NCBI GenBank assembly: GCA_026874595.1
Contig: CM049309.1
Coordinates: 20,251,076 to 20,315,075 of the forward strand
Length of the DNA: 64,000 nt
From: Sipunculus nudus
Taxonomy: Eukaryota; Annelida; Sipuncula; Golfingiida; Sipunculidae
Reading direction: 5' to 3'
Part shown: in pieces, positions 1 to 9,212 of the stretch
How the letters are laid out: the number at the start of each line of letters is the position of its first letter
Numbering within the stretch: position 1 is the first letter of the stretch
Made by a program: the position numbers and the translations under genes
The notes under the pieces: model-generated
Seen by the model: the letters and a program-made list of their open reading frames with translations, nothing else
The model's database searches: none
What the model was told of the DNA's origin: nothing

Positions 1-180
1 CACATAGCTCAGATGATATGAGTAATAGAGACCTAATTTCAGGTTTTCAAGTAGAGTTTTGTGCCCTATTAAAGCACAGACAGACAGGCTGAAAGAGGAA
101 CAGCTTAACAGACGGACTAAGGATGAAGAGTGATTGCTATAGCTCAGATGACTTTCTATAGTGCGGGCTGAGTGATGCTT
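1..180 (-). repeat. Head of a GCTCAGCTGAC-family repeat, reversed and cut by the window edge
   Basis: Positions 133-175 are the reverse complement of the head seen at 9103 and 25937: a sequence resembling GTGATCGCTATAGCTCAGATGAC with the partner arm GGCTGAG. Upstream are GACAGACAGG-type motifs, the reversed GTCC/GTCT microsatellite of the same head. The rest of the element lies left of the window. No coding content is seen. Confidence 0.5.
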
Positions 181-900
181 GGATAAACATAATAAAAGAC
201 CAGAATACATGCAGAGACAAAGGAAACTAACCAAAACAATAAGTCCGTCTGTTTTAAAGGGGTGGGTCCTGTGACCTTTGACCTTGTAACGCAAAGATCA
301 ATAGAGCTCTTCCTCTATTAATAGGTGCCCAATTTGTACAAGATATAGAAGGTATGCAATGAAAAGTTTGCCTTAAAATGCATCTATATATTTCTTTTTT
401 AACTTCGGTCATGTGACCTTGATTTTTGACCGTATGACTACCAAAATCAACACGGTTCTTGCATTAGTGGTGGGTCATATATACACGTATATGTCCTGTT
501 TGAAATTTATACGTCAATCCAAACTGGAGTTATCATCCTAAAATGAATTTGTGGACGGACAGACGGACGAACAGACGATATGGTGATTACCATAGGACAC
601 CCGCTTATTCAAGTTGAGCTTGAATTAACACGCCATATTTTTGGTTAATATTTAAATAAGAATGGCCTATAAATTAATTATCTAAATATGCAATGGTTTA
701 CATTTTGACAATTTAAATTATGTGTGCTTTAAATGTCCTAACACTTCTTCAAACAGAAGAATATGTAATGTAACAAGCCATTTCTGGCATCGGAGATGCC
801 ATATAGTATCCCCACTCCCCAGACAATTAAGGTATACCCCTCCTAAAATAGACGGAATTCATCCAATAACCCATTTCAAATTTATTTTAAAAAAATATAT
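181..900. repeat. Degenerate GACCTT-rich repeat DNA, no gene
   Basis: This AT-rich stretch has short repeated phrases (TGACCTTTGACCTTG, GTGACCTTGATTTTTGACC) and a short GGACGGACAGACGGACG microsatellite near 553. The phrases resemble old interspersed repeats elsewhere in the window (8480-9100, 12740-13080). The only open frame is short and unrecognisable. I see no host gene. Confidence 0.5.
272..284 (-). promoter_or_regulatory. Perfect DR1 nuclear-receptor half-site pair inside a repeat
   Basis: TGACCTTTGACCT is the complement of AGGTCAAAGGTCA, the classical DR1 element bound by HNF4, RXR or COUP-TF type receptors. The match is visible. Function is not shown, because the site sits in degenerate repeat DNA with no adjacent gene. 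Confidence 0.25.
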
Positions 901-904
901 TTTT

Positions 905-1015
905 TTTACATAGAATGTTCACAGTACTGTCAAGTGACAATGATAGGGTATTTAAGCGGCACAATGCAACTTACAATGCTCACAGTACTAAGAAGTGCCA
1001 ATGATGGAGATATTA
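905..1015 (+). repeat. Two-copy tandem repeat
   Basis: Two adjacent diverged units of about 60 bp share AATG(T/C)TCACAGTACT, AAGTG(A/C)CAATGAT and a terminal ATTTAA/ATTAAA. It is non-coding. Confidence 0.5.
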
Positions 1016-1178
1016 AAAGGCGCGAAAATGAGAAGAGGACAACATGTGGCGCCACCATGTTTCGGTACATGACAAAGTGATCCAAGATCTTCGGGCACTC
1101 CCCTCCCCATGGGCGGGGGTAGGAGTGACATATACTGTTGGTCTGTCGTCGTTGTCGGCAGCGTCATATCTTGCGAAC

Positions 1179-1600
1179 ACAGTAACTTTTGAACAACTCA
1201 ATATTTTTTAATGAAATTATAAAATTTATATTGCTTTTACAAAAATCGAAAACCATTGACCTTGATCTTCATCTTCAAGGTCAAATCGGCCAGAATTGAA
1301 AGTATTTGTAAACTTTATAACTTTTGAACCACCCAATATATTTTCTCTAAAAAAATCTCGGACAATTTCGAAAACTGGTGACCCTGTCCGTTAACATCTT
1401 GGTCAAATAGGCCGAAACAGAATTATTTGTTAACCCCATAACTTTAGAAGTAACACATATTTTTTCCCTAAATTTGAATCATTAATTGTTTTAATCAAGT
1501 CCCTTGAGGGGCTCAAAAATTGGTGACCTTGGCATGGATCTTCAAAGTAAAATCAGCCACAATGGATATTACTTTTAAACGCTATAACGTTTTTGTTTTA
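1179..1600 (+). repeat. Degenerate tandem array, period about 120-135 bp
   Basis: Three to four old units begin with (A)ACTTTTGAAC-like phrases at about 1186, 1323, 1441 and 1575. Each continues with a TTTTTCTAAA tract, GAAAACTGGTGACC, and CTTCAAGGTCAAATCGGCC-like text. Divergence is high. No reading frame is maintained across units. Confidence 0.5.
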
Positions 1601-3419
1601 CATAAGTTGGATTAAAAGCAGAAGTTTTAGATTATAACTCAGGTCTTCATGAGTTAATATATTTTTTGGCGAACCTGTGAGCTTATGCAGTGGTGTGGCG
1701 TCCTCCGTCCTCCGTCCGTCGCTGTGTCTCCACCTAATAAAACATATGCTTTACACGCTCTAGCACGTGAATTCGCGTCAGAAACCAAAAAAACCAGTCC
1801 CAGTCCAGATATTCCAACATCTGTAAAAGCTGGCCTGTCACGGCCCCCTTCACTGCAGGGGTCAAGTCAGGTCAGCTGGACCGGCCCCGGCAAACAGCCC
1901 TTCCCAGGGCTTTTCCGGGCGGCACTTATTTATTTGGGGTCTAAACAAATAAACCACAGCCGGCTTTATCTCTACTCTCTTCCTATACATTTCTCCGGCT
2001 AGCCAAACAGGCTGGCAATATTCACCACGCGCAGCAATTTACCCGCCCTCTATAATCACTATATAACATCTGTATACCCATTTGGCGGGAAACACGGCAA
2101 GACCAGCGTCCGGCCGCGTGCAAATACCCACCACACAACCCATCCATAACACTTTACCGCCCGGCCGCCGCTTTTTAAGGCCGCATACTCCCTTTTTCAA
2201 AAATTCAGTTTCCCGGAAAGAAGGCTCACCATACAAAATGGCCGCACCCTGTACATGTCTATCCAGCCTTATTTCTCCACTCCGCCCGCTCAAACAAGGG
2301 CTGGGCCGGCCCAGCTGGCCTCCAACTTAATGGGCCACGGCCCCTACCCCGCCCGGGAAACCCTATTTTTTTCATATTCACCCGCCACAGCTCAAATCTA
2401 CATGAAAATACAAGATGGCCTCGCCCATGGCCAGGGAATCCAGGCTTAAAAAATTCACAGAAAATCATACGGCCAAAATCACACCGGCCCCGCCGGGCCC
2501 TGCTCTACCTGCCTTGGCCCCGCAAGGCTGCTCCAGAAGCTCCTAGTATTTTTAAAACATTTATTTTAAGATTTATCACCCAACAGCCAATCAGGGAATT
2601 TTACCTATTCATTCCTTAAGACTTTGTGTTGTAACAAACTTACCCACGCCCCCAAAAATTGCCGCCCCGCCGGAAACGCCCCCCTGCAAAAATCAAACAC
2701 CACGCAAAACCCCACACGCCCACACATTTCACCCGCCCCGCTTTTATCCGCCCTTTGCTGCCCCCCCCCCCCCCCCCCCCCCGCACGTATATTAATGTAT
2801 AACCAGCTTCCCGCCGCACCAACGTGGCTGCACCCGCCGCACAAAAATACCCAGGCCCTCCCCGGCCCCGCCCAAAACCACAAACAACCCGCAACAGCAG
2901 CTCCTCCCGCCCTAAACCGCCCCAGCACATTAACATACATATATTATTACTTATGCCCGCCCTGGAATATTCCCACAAAATTCACCCGGCTCCCCGGCCC
3001 CGAGCTCTAATTTATAAGCCCACCACAGCAATTTATCCCCGGCCCACTCACTCAAACACAAAAATATATATTCCAGACACATACACAATTAATTTAGCAA
3101 AAATAAATAACGCCCGCAAAAATCACAAAACCATTTTATTCACCTTCTCTGGGGCCCTTTCTCACTCCTGCCGCTTTTTATTCCCCGCAAAAACACGCGC
3201 AATATTTTACACAAAATAAATATATTTATTCCAAACACAAAAAAATTCTCCCCCGCTCCCGCCCGGCCCCCCTGCTCCAAATACCCTCTCCACCGGCTCT
3301 CCCGACTGCTCTCTTTCCCTGTCCCCCCTTCCATTCCCTCACCTCCCTCCCACGCTCCCTCCATCCGCCCCTCCCGGCAAAGCCCCCGGCCACATCTGTC
3401 AAAAAATAAACGCAAGGCG

Positions 3420-3687
3420 CAAGTCCACGTTTCCCCCTCTCATTCCCGCATCTCCGCCCCAAAGCGGCTGACAGCCGCAGTAAACACCCCGCCCCGCCCC
3501 TCGGTCCCCCATACCCGGCCCCGCGCGCCTACTCTCACACCTGCCGGCCGGCCGCTTGACCGCTTGACCGCCTGTCTCCACCCGCAAGTCCACACTTTTC
3601 CCGCCACTCTCCTGCGCCGGAGGGCCGTTCTGGCACAGCGCACGCTACACGAAAGTTCAGCCGCCGGCGGCCCCGACCACGAGCCAG
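3420..3687 (+). promoter_or_regulatory. CpG-dense promoter-like segment / possible first exon
   Basis: CpG dinucleotides are dense (CCGCGCGCC, GCCGCCGGCGG, CAGCGCACGC) and end in a consensus splice donor, CCAG|GTAAGC, at 3687/3688. This is what a CpG-island 5' exon looks like. There is no TATA box, and the exon's reading frame is not recognisable, so it may be untranslated. Confidence 0.35.
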
Positions 3688-4144
3688 GTAAGCACCCTTT
3701 TGCTCCTTACCGCCAGCAAAAACCCCTCCCGCATGCTCTCCCTCCCTCCTGCGCTTTGGTAGTCTGATTATATTCACTCCAAAAGCATTTATTCCCGCAT
3801 GAAAAAAAAATTTCACTCTTCCTCTCTCGCTCTCTCTATCCCCTGTCAGTCTGTGTTTCTGTCCGTCTCTCTCGCTTCCTCTCCTCCTCAATTCATTTAT
3901 TTATGTCTTTATTTATTTATTCATCTATCCATCAATTTATTTCTGCATTTATTTAGGCATTTAATCATTTATTTCTGCCTCTGTCTTTAATTCATACTTA
4001 ATATCGCCCTGTCGGAAAATAGAGCCGGCACCGGTCTACACTGGAGTATCCTTTCCCAGAGAGTCAAACGCTCCTTTCCGCCCGCCCGGCCCCGGTAATT
4101 ACGGAAAGACGCTTTCTAAAATTACTTCTCCTTCCCGTCTCTAG
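3688..4144 (+). other. Putative 457-bp intron upstream of the endonuclease ORF
   Basis: The donor CAG|GTAAGC at 3688 pairs with the acceptor TTCCCGTCTCTAG at 4144, which is preceded by a pyrimidine tract and a branch-like CTAAAAT at about 4114. The interior is pyrimidine-rich with TTTATTTATT runs. Splicing would join the CpG-rich segment to the sequence leading to the His-Cys box frame. Two short upstream ATGs (about 4161 and 4218) would precede the endonuclease start, which weakens the model. Confidence 0.35.
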
Positions 4145-4404
4145 GGCCCTCACAGCCTTTTATGCCACATCTCAATATTTTAAAAAATAAATCCAGAAAA
4201 TAGCGAGTCGGATAATAATGCAGCGGGGAGCACGTCTAAAAATGGCTTGTAAAACCGCTTGTAAACCCTTGATCATTTATTCCCATCATTTATTATCAAC
4301 AAAACAACTGACTGTTAGCCCTTCCGTCCGCCCGCCCCCGAGTGAGCCTATATACAGTAAACCCCGCCGATCCGCCAATGTCACTCTCCAAACCCCTTAT
4401 CAAA

Positions 4405-4723
4405 ATGGCCGCTGCACGGCCATACGATTTCGTCCGCAGCAAGCTCACCAATAAACTCTCTGCACCAACCGGCCCACAGGGCTGCCGGCTGTGGACGGGG
4501 GCAACCACCAAAGGATACGGCCGCGTGCGCAACAGCCTGGCCGGCCACGGGGTCACGCAGCCGCACAGGCTGATGTACATGTGCGTGCACCGGCAAACCC
4601 ACCTGCCACAGCAGCAGCAGGTGTCCCACCTCTGCCATAACAGACTTTGTTGTCTCCCGGACCACCTGGTCTTGGAGTCTTAAGGCCGACAACAACAGCA
4701 GGAGGCCCTGCCCCCTCCAGGGG
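4405..4723 (+). pseudogene. I-PpoI-like His-Cys box (His-Me finger) homing endonuclease, frameshifted
   Basis: The frame starts at an ATG in good context (AAAATGG, 4405) and runs 92 codons to TAA at 4681. An in-frame upstream ATG lies at 4378. It has the zinc-binding-loop layout of the family: GCRLWTGATTKGYGR gives the first Cys ligand, HRLMYM follows, and then VSHLCHNRLC...PDHLVLES. By analogy with I-PpoI (from memory), the His in VSH (codon 4627-4629) is the catalytic base, and the two Cys and the later His are zinc ligands. The metal-binding Asn should come a few residues after ES. It is present in the next frame, as ADNNSRRPCPPPG (4685-4723), spaced as expected if one T at about 4679-4681 is extra. 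The copy is therefore probably broken, or the base is a sequencing error. The family cuts DNA, often as a homing endonuclease. The host or mobile partner here is unknown. Confidence 0.72.
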
Positions 4724-4754
4724 TTCTGTTCTGGCCAGCACAGCCCGCCCTGTC

Positions 4755-4905
4755 TTCTACCCTCCTGACTTGTCCGTCCGTCTGTCTGTCTTTCTTTTTT
4801 TTCTATCTGTACTGGCCTTTCTTTCTTTCTTTCTGGACTTTTCTCTGTCTTTCTTTCTTTCTGGACTTGTCTTTCTGTCTTTCCGCCTCTCTCTCTCTCT
4901 TTTAA
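4755..4905 (+). repeat. Pyrimidine microsatellite (CTTT/CTGT)n
   Basis: GTCCGTCTGTCTGTC followed by long CTTTCTTTCTTTCTG runs forms the downstream edge of the GC/pyrimidine-rich island. It continues the island's strand asymmetry. Confidence 0.85.
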
Positions 4906-5540
4906 ACATGAATAATTGGTGTCTCGAATGAAACTACTGGACTTTTGGACAATAGGTTTTTAACATGATTTTACAAAGCCGGATATTTTTCAGTGAGTGT
5001 ACCCAATCCGGAGATGAAGGGACGACCAGGGTTGTTTTGTTTTTGAATTTTGGGAAGTGTATAGAAGTAGCCGGGTTTAGGATTACATGGGATTAATTTG
5101 TTAATTTGATGTTGTATTTCTTAAGGGAATGTCGAGATTAGACTGTTTAGCTCTTCCAGATATTGTAAGGTTGGGTCTTTTTCTAGTTTTTTATAATACT
5201 TATATATATATGATTATTAAGTTGGCGATACGCTTCTTTAACATAGTCATTCTTATTTTGTATGACAGTGGCTCCCCCTTTATCGGCAGGTCTGATCACA
5301 ATTTCATTATTATTCTGTTATTCAATCTTTGCTTTGTGTTCACCGGTGGTTAAATTATATTCTGGTATATATATATATACAGGGCCTGATCGAGGAGGTA
5401 TGTTTGCGGAGGGGTGGGGGGGGGGGTTAGTGGACTACCTCACCTCCCTCCCCATCCCCTTAAGCCTCAGGATCCACGGACAGGGCCACAGGGGAACAAG
5501 GGGCGAAGTCCTCCTATGCTCTCGATTTTAAAGTAAAGTA
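4906..5540. other. AT-rich spacer, no gene seen
   Basis: After the microsatellite the DNA returns to AT-rich. It holds a short TA run (about 5368-5380) and a G-rich segment with an 11-13 G run near 5417. No conserved protein frame is seen on either strand. Confidence 0.5.
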
Positions 5541-6425
5541 AAGCGACATGGGATGCCTGGCTTCTAGCAGGTATATTATCCATGAATTCCTGGTTTCATG
5601 GGTTAAAATATAATACAATATAACATAATATACTAGGATATGGTAGAGAATATATAGCATTAAACAGTCTGTAATAATATGTAATCATATATGACAATGT
5701 TGGATAATTTATAATAATATATCTTAATGTATACAATATTAAATATAATTAGCAATATATATGATATCATTGTTACATATATCTATATGCTGGAAAAATA
5801 ATTTAAAATACTGATGCTTATTATAATATATTTATTTATAAAACTGATTCATTGTAAATTGCCTAGCATCTGATAAAGCCCCTCTATATTAATGATAGTT
5901 AAGCGACATGGGATGCCTGGCTTCTAGCAGGTATTTAAGCCAGGCATCTGAAGCCCGTATGTATATAACGATAGTAAAGCGACATGGGATGCCTAGTTTC
6001 TAGCAGGTATTTAAGCCAGGCATCTGAAGCCCCTCTGTATATAATGATAGTAAAGCAATATGGGATGCCTGGTTTCTAGCAGGTATTTAAGCCAGGCATC
6101 TGAAGCCCGTCTGTATATAACGATAGTAAAGCGACATGGGATGCCTGGCTTCTAGCAGGTATTTAAACCAGGCAACTGAAGCCCGTCTGTATATAAAGAT
6201 AGTAAAGCGACATGGGATGCCTGGCTTCTAGCAGGTATTTGCGCCAGGCATCTGAGGCCTGTCTGTATAAAATGATACTAAAGCAACATAGGATGCCTGG
6301 CTTCTAGCAGGTATTTAAGCCAGGCATCTGAAGCCCGGCTATATATGATGATAGTAAAGCAACAAGGGATGCTTCTTACAGGTACATAATTTAGGAATTC
6401 CGTGTTTCGCGGGTTAAAATATAAA
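5541..6425 (+). repeat. 76-bp tandem satellite with an internal hairpin in every unit
   Basis: The phrase AAGCRACATGGGATGCCTGG begins units at 5901, 5977, 6053, 6129, 6205, 6281 and 6357, exactly 76 bp apart. An outlying unit is at 5541. Each full unit contains GATGCCTGGCTT, a 13-base spacer, then AAGCCAGGCATC, a perfect 12-bp inverted repeat in several units. The outer copies (5541 and 6357) lack the second arm and instead share GGTA..ATTATCC/TTTAGGAATTCC and a GGGTTAAAAT tail, so they bracket the array. The AT-rich interval 5600-5880 separates the first copy from the main block. It is non-coding. Confidence 0.9.
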
Positions 6426-6599
6426 ATATAATTTTATAAACTGGTCAATCGTATTTTTTATGGTATATAAATATATTTAATAATATTTATTTTATTGTTT
6501 GATAACATATCATAATGTATAATAAGATATGAAATATTTGAAACAAATAGTACCGATAATATATATTATACAAATGTGATGGATTTGTAATGTTACGAA
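6426..6599. other. AT-rich spacer
   Basis: This is low-complexity TATAATAT-type DNA between the satellite and the SINE. Nothing else is seen. Confidence 0.5.
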
Positions 6600-6712
6600 G
6601 ACAAATTATTCAGCGGAAAATTCTGGGCTGATTCAGGATTCGAACCCAGGTCGCTGGCGCTTAAGTCCGGCGTACCAACCACTTAGCCAGCTAAGCAAGC
6701 TTGACTAAAGTG
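6600..6712 (-). mobile_element. tRNA-derived SINE (5' head)
   Basis: On the minus strand, TAGCTGGCTAAGTGG (complement of 6679-6693) matches the pol III A box and GGGTTCGAATCC (complement of 6636-6647) matches the B box, spaced as in a tRNA. The acceptor arms do not pair, so this is not a functional tRNA. The non-tRNA body should extend toward lower coordinates, into the AT-rich interval. Confidence 0.75.
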
Positions 6713-7150
6713 TGATTATGTCGGCTTTTATGTCACCCCGTAAAAGTAACATGTATGAATGTTGTATAAATAATTAAACTTGCGTATGGTAATTAATATG
6801 TTTTTATTTATAAAACTTAATAATGCTTTTTTATATATATTTATATATATCAACTAATAATATAAATGTATATGTGGTATGATTTATGGTGTAATTAGGG
6901 TATTTAGGTAATTTCACATATTGTGTTTTTAGATAGGCTACTATAAATACTAATGACAAACACACTTTCTGTATTCCTGGGGTGTTTCATACAATGGTAA
7001 CTGTTATTTATGTAGTAGGTGCACAACTTAGTTTGATTTTCCAATATCTGACAGTCCACCTCTGAGTTTTATTCCTTGGAAACGGCAACAGATGTTCCCG
7101 TTAAGTATGCACCAGTTGCCTGGCTTATAGCATATGCCAGTCCTAGCCAC
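6713..7150. other. AT-rich spacer
   Basis: No protein or RNA signal is seen. The last part (7020-7150) grades into the first unit of the poly-C minisatellite. Confidence 0.5.
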
Positions 7151-8410
7151 AGGGCCATGTCTGCTCATTGAAATTGCCCCTCCCCCCCCCCCCCCCCCCC
7201 CCCCGGGTGAACCATATTGATACATCTCCACAGTTATATAATGGTAGTAGTTTTGCTACAACTTATGACAGAAATGAGAATATTTCGTGCAAGCCACTGA
7301 GCCAGTTCTGCTCATTAAAAGTGTCCCCCCCCCTTAGATGAACCATATATCTCAACAGTTATAGACTGGTGGTAGTTCTGCTAAAACACATTACAGAAAT
7401 GAGATTGTTTGGTCCAAGCCTCTCAGCCAGTTCTACTCATTGAAAATGGGCGCCTCCCTCCCCAACAGACATGATCACAACAGTGGTACAACACACTACA
7501 GAATATTTGGTCTAAGCCACTTAGCCAGTTCTGCGCATTGAAAGGTCCCCCCCCCCCCCTTCTGGTGAACATAACATCTCAACGGGTATATAATGGTGGT
7601 AGTTCTGCTACAACTTATAATAGATATGAAAATGTTTGGTCCAAGCCACTGAACCAGTTATGCCAGGCTCATTGAAAGTCCTAACCCCCCTACCCCCTAA
7701 CAGACATGATCACGACAAGGTAATCTGGGGGTAGGTCAGCTACAACACACCACAGAATGTTTGGTCCAACTATCAGTCATGATGACGACAGTGATAGGCT
7801 GGTGGTAGTTATGCTACAACACACTACAGAATTTTTAAACGAAGCCACTGAGCCATGCAGTACTGCTCATTGAAAGTGTCAACCCCCCTTGGGTGAACCA
7901 TGGATCTCCACAGTTATATAATTGTGGTAGTCCTGCTTCAACTTATTACTGAAATTAGTATGTTTTGTTCAAGCCACTTAGCTAGTTCTGTTCAATTAAA
8001 GTAGCCCCCCCCCCAGGTGAACCATAATACATCTCCACAGTTAAATACTTGTGGTAGTTCTGCTACAATTTATTACAGAAATGACAAGGTTTGGTCCAAG
8101 CCACTGAGCCAGTTCTGCTCATTAAAAGTGCCCTCCTGCCCCCCTTGGGTGAACTATATATCTCAACAGTTATAGACTGGTGGTAGTTCTGTTTAAACAT
8201 GTTACAGAAATGAGATTGTATGGTCCAAGCCACTAAGCCAGTTCTACTCATTGAAAGTTGTCCCCCCCCCCCCCCCCCCCAACAGATATTATCACGGCAG
8301 TGGTCGGCTTGTGGCACATCTGATACAACACACTACAGAATGTTTGGTCCTAGACACTGGGCCAGTTCTGCTCATTGAAAGTACCCCTCCCCCCTTGGGT
8401 GTTCCATGAT
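7150..8410 (+). repeat. Minisatellite of about 125-140-bp units, each ending in a poly-C tract
   Basis: About ten units share CAGTTATA..TGGTGGTAGTTCTGCTACAAC, CAGAAATGAGA.TGTTTGGTCC, AAGCCACTGAGCCAGTTCTG and CTCATTGAAAGT, followed by a C-rich tract (for example 7182-7204 and 8262-8280). A short alternate unit type carries AACAGACATGATCACGACAG. Units are diverged but collinear. It is non-coding; the poly-C tracts produce spurious Gly- or Pro-rich frames. Confidence 0.85.
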
Positions 8411-9099
8411 TCATCTCTACACAAAGTGGCCGGGGCATAAAGTTTTACCCATGTCCGTCATTCTGTCCTTCCGAAATCAAACAGTAGAATGGGCTTTTTT
8501 TCGCAATGTCTGCAGATATTGGCCTGAATTTTGGTGTGTGGGCAGATAATGACCAGTTACAGATCGAGTTCGCATTTCGTCCCGGTTGACTTATTTTTGA
8601 CCGTTTTATGGCTCCTAAACATAGAAAACTGTCTGTCCGTCCGTCCAGTGTCTGTCCGGCATCCGTTAACTTTTACCTTGTGAGTGGGATATCTCTAAAA
8701 GGATTCACTGTTGGAATTTTATTTCATCAGTAAAGATTTATATCGATAAGATCTTGGTCAAGTTTGAAGATGAGTGACCTTGAGACATTTTTCCACATTT
8801 TAGAGCTGGTTATAGAAAAACACTCAGAAGCTTATATCTCAGGAAGCATTGTGTGGATTTTCACAAAACTTACTATGAGCATTGGGACTGATGGTATGTA
8901 TGTGCTGCACAATTTTGGTGGTGCCACCTGCATTTTCTGATTTTTAAATCAATTTTTATCAGATTTTTCAATTTTGGCCTTGTGAGTGGGATATCTCTAA
9001 AAGGATTCACCGTTGAATTTTATTTCATCATTGAAGATGTGTATCAACAAAATCTTGGTCCAGTTGGAAGATGGGTGACCTTGACCCATTTTTAGCTCA
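8411..9099 (+). repeat. Old tandem repeats, period about 300 bp
   Basis: TTGTGAGTGGGATATCTCTAAAAGG and the following 130 bp occur at about 8671 and 8973. The intervening part carries CTCAGAAGCTTATATCTCAGG and GGTGGTGCCACCTGCA (8918). The 8500-8625 segment (CTGCAGATATTGGCCTGA) has two further copies near 12745 and 12922. No reading frame is conserved. Confidence 0.7.
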
Positions 9100-9212
9100 G
9101 CTGACTATAAGTCATCTGAGCTATAGTCGTGGTCCATTGTCCGTCGTCCGTCCGTCTGTCCGTCCGTCCGTCCGTAGATGTGGCACGTTTTGAAACCGTA
9201 AGACCTAGGAAT

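Larger units (their letters stand above)
1690..4750 (+). other. GC-rich, C-skewed island within AT-rich DNA
   Basis: Composition changes sharply at both borders. Inside, GC is high, and from about 2600 to 3400 the plus strand is overwhelmingly C over G, including a run of about 22 C near 2761-2782. GGCCGG and CCCGCCC motifs are frequent and CpGs are well preserved. Many overlapping open frames result from the lack of AT-rich stop codons, but only the frame at 4405 matches a known family. The island could be a recently acquired segment, the upstream region of a mobile element, or a promoter domain for a gene outside my recognition. I found no terminal repeats at its borders. Confidence 0.6.

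Noticed and set aside
2605-3219. Several overlapping Pro/Gly-rich frames of 110-130 codons in the GC island
   Set aside because: They arise from C-rich DNA with few stop codons, include translation of a run of about 22 C, and show no domain.
1690-4750. Bacterial contamination as the source of the GC island
   Set aside because: No bacterial gene structure, strong low-complexity content and splice-like signals. The endonuclease resembles the eukaryotic His-Cys box type.
5541-6425. CRISPR array
   Set aside because: The whole 76-bp unit is repeated, with no unique spacers, in a eukaryotic repeat landscape.
6600-6712. Functional tRNA gene
   Set aside because: A and B boxes are present but the acceptor arms do not pair, so a SINE head is more likely.
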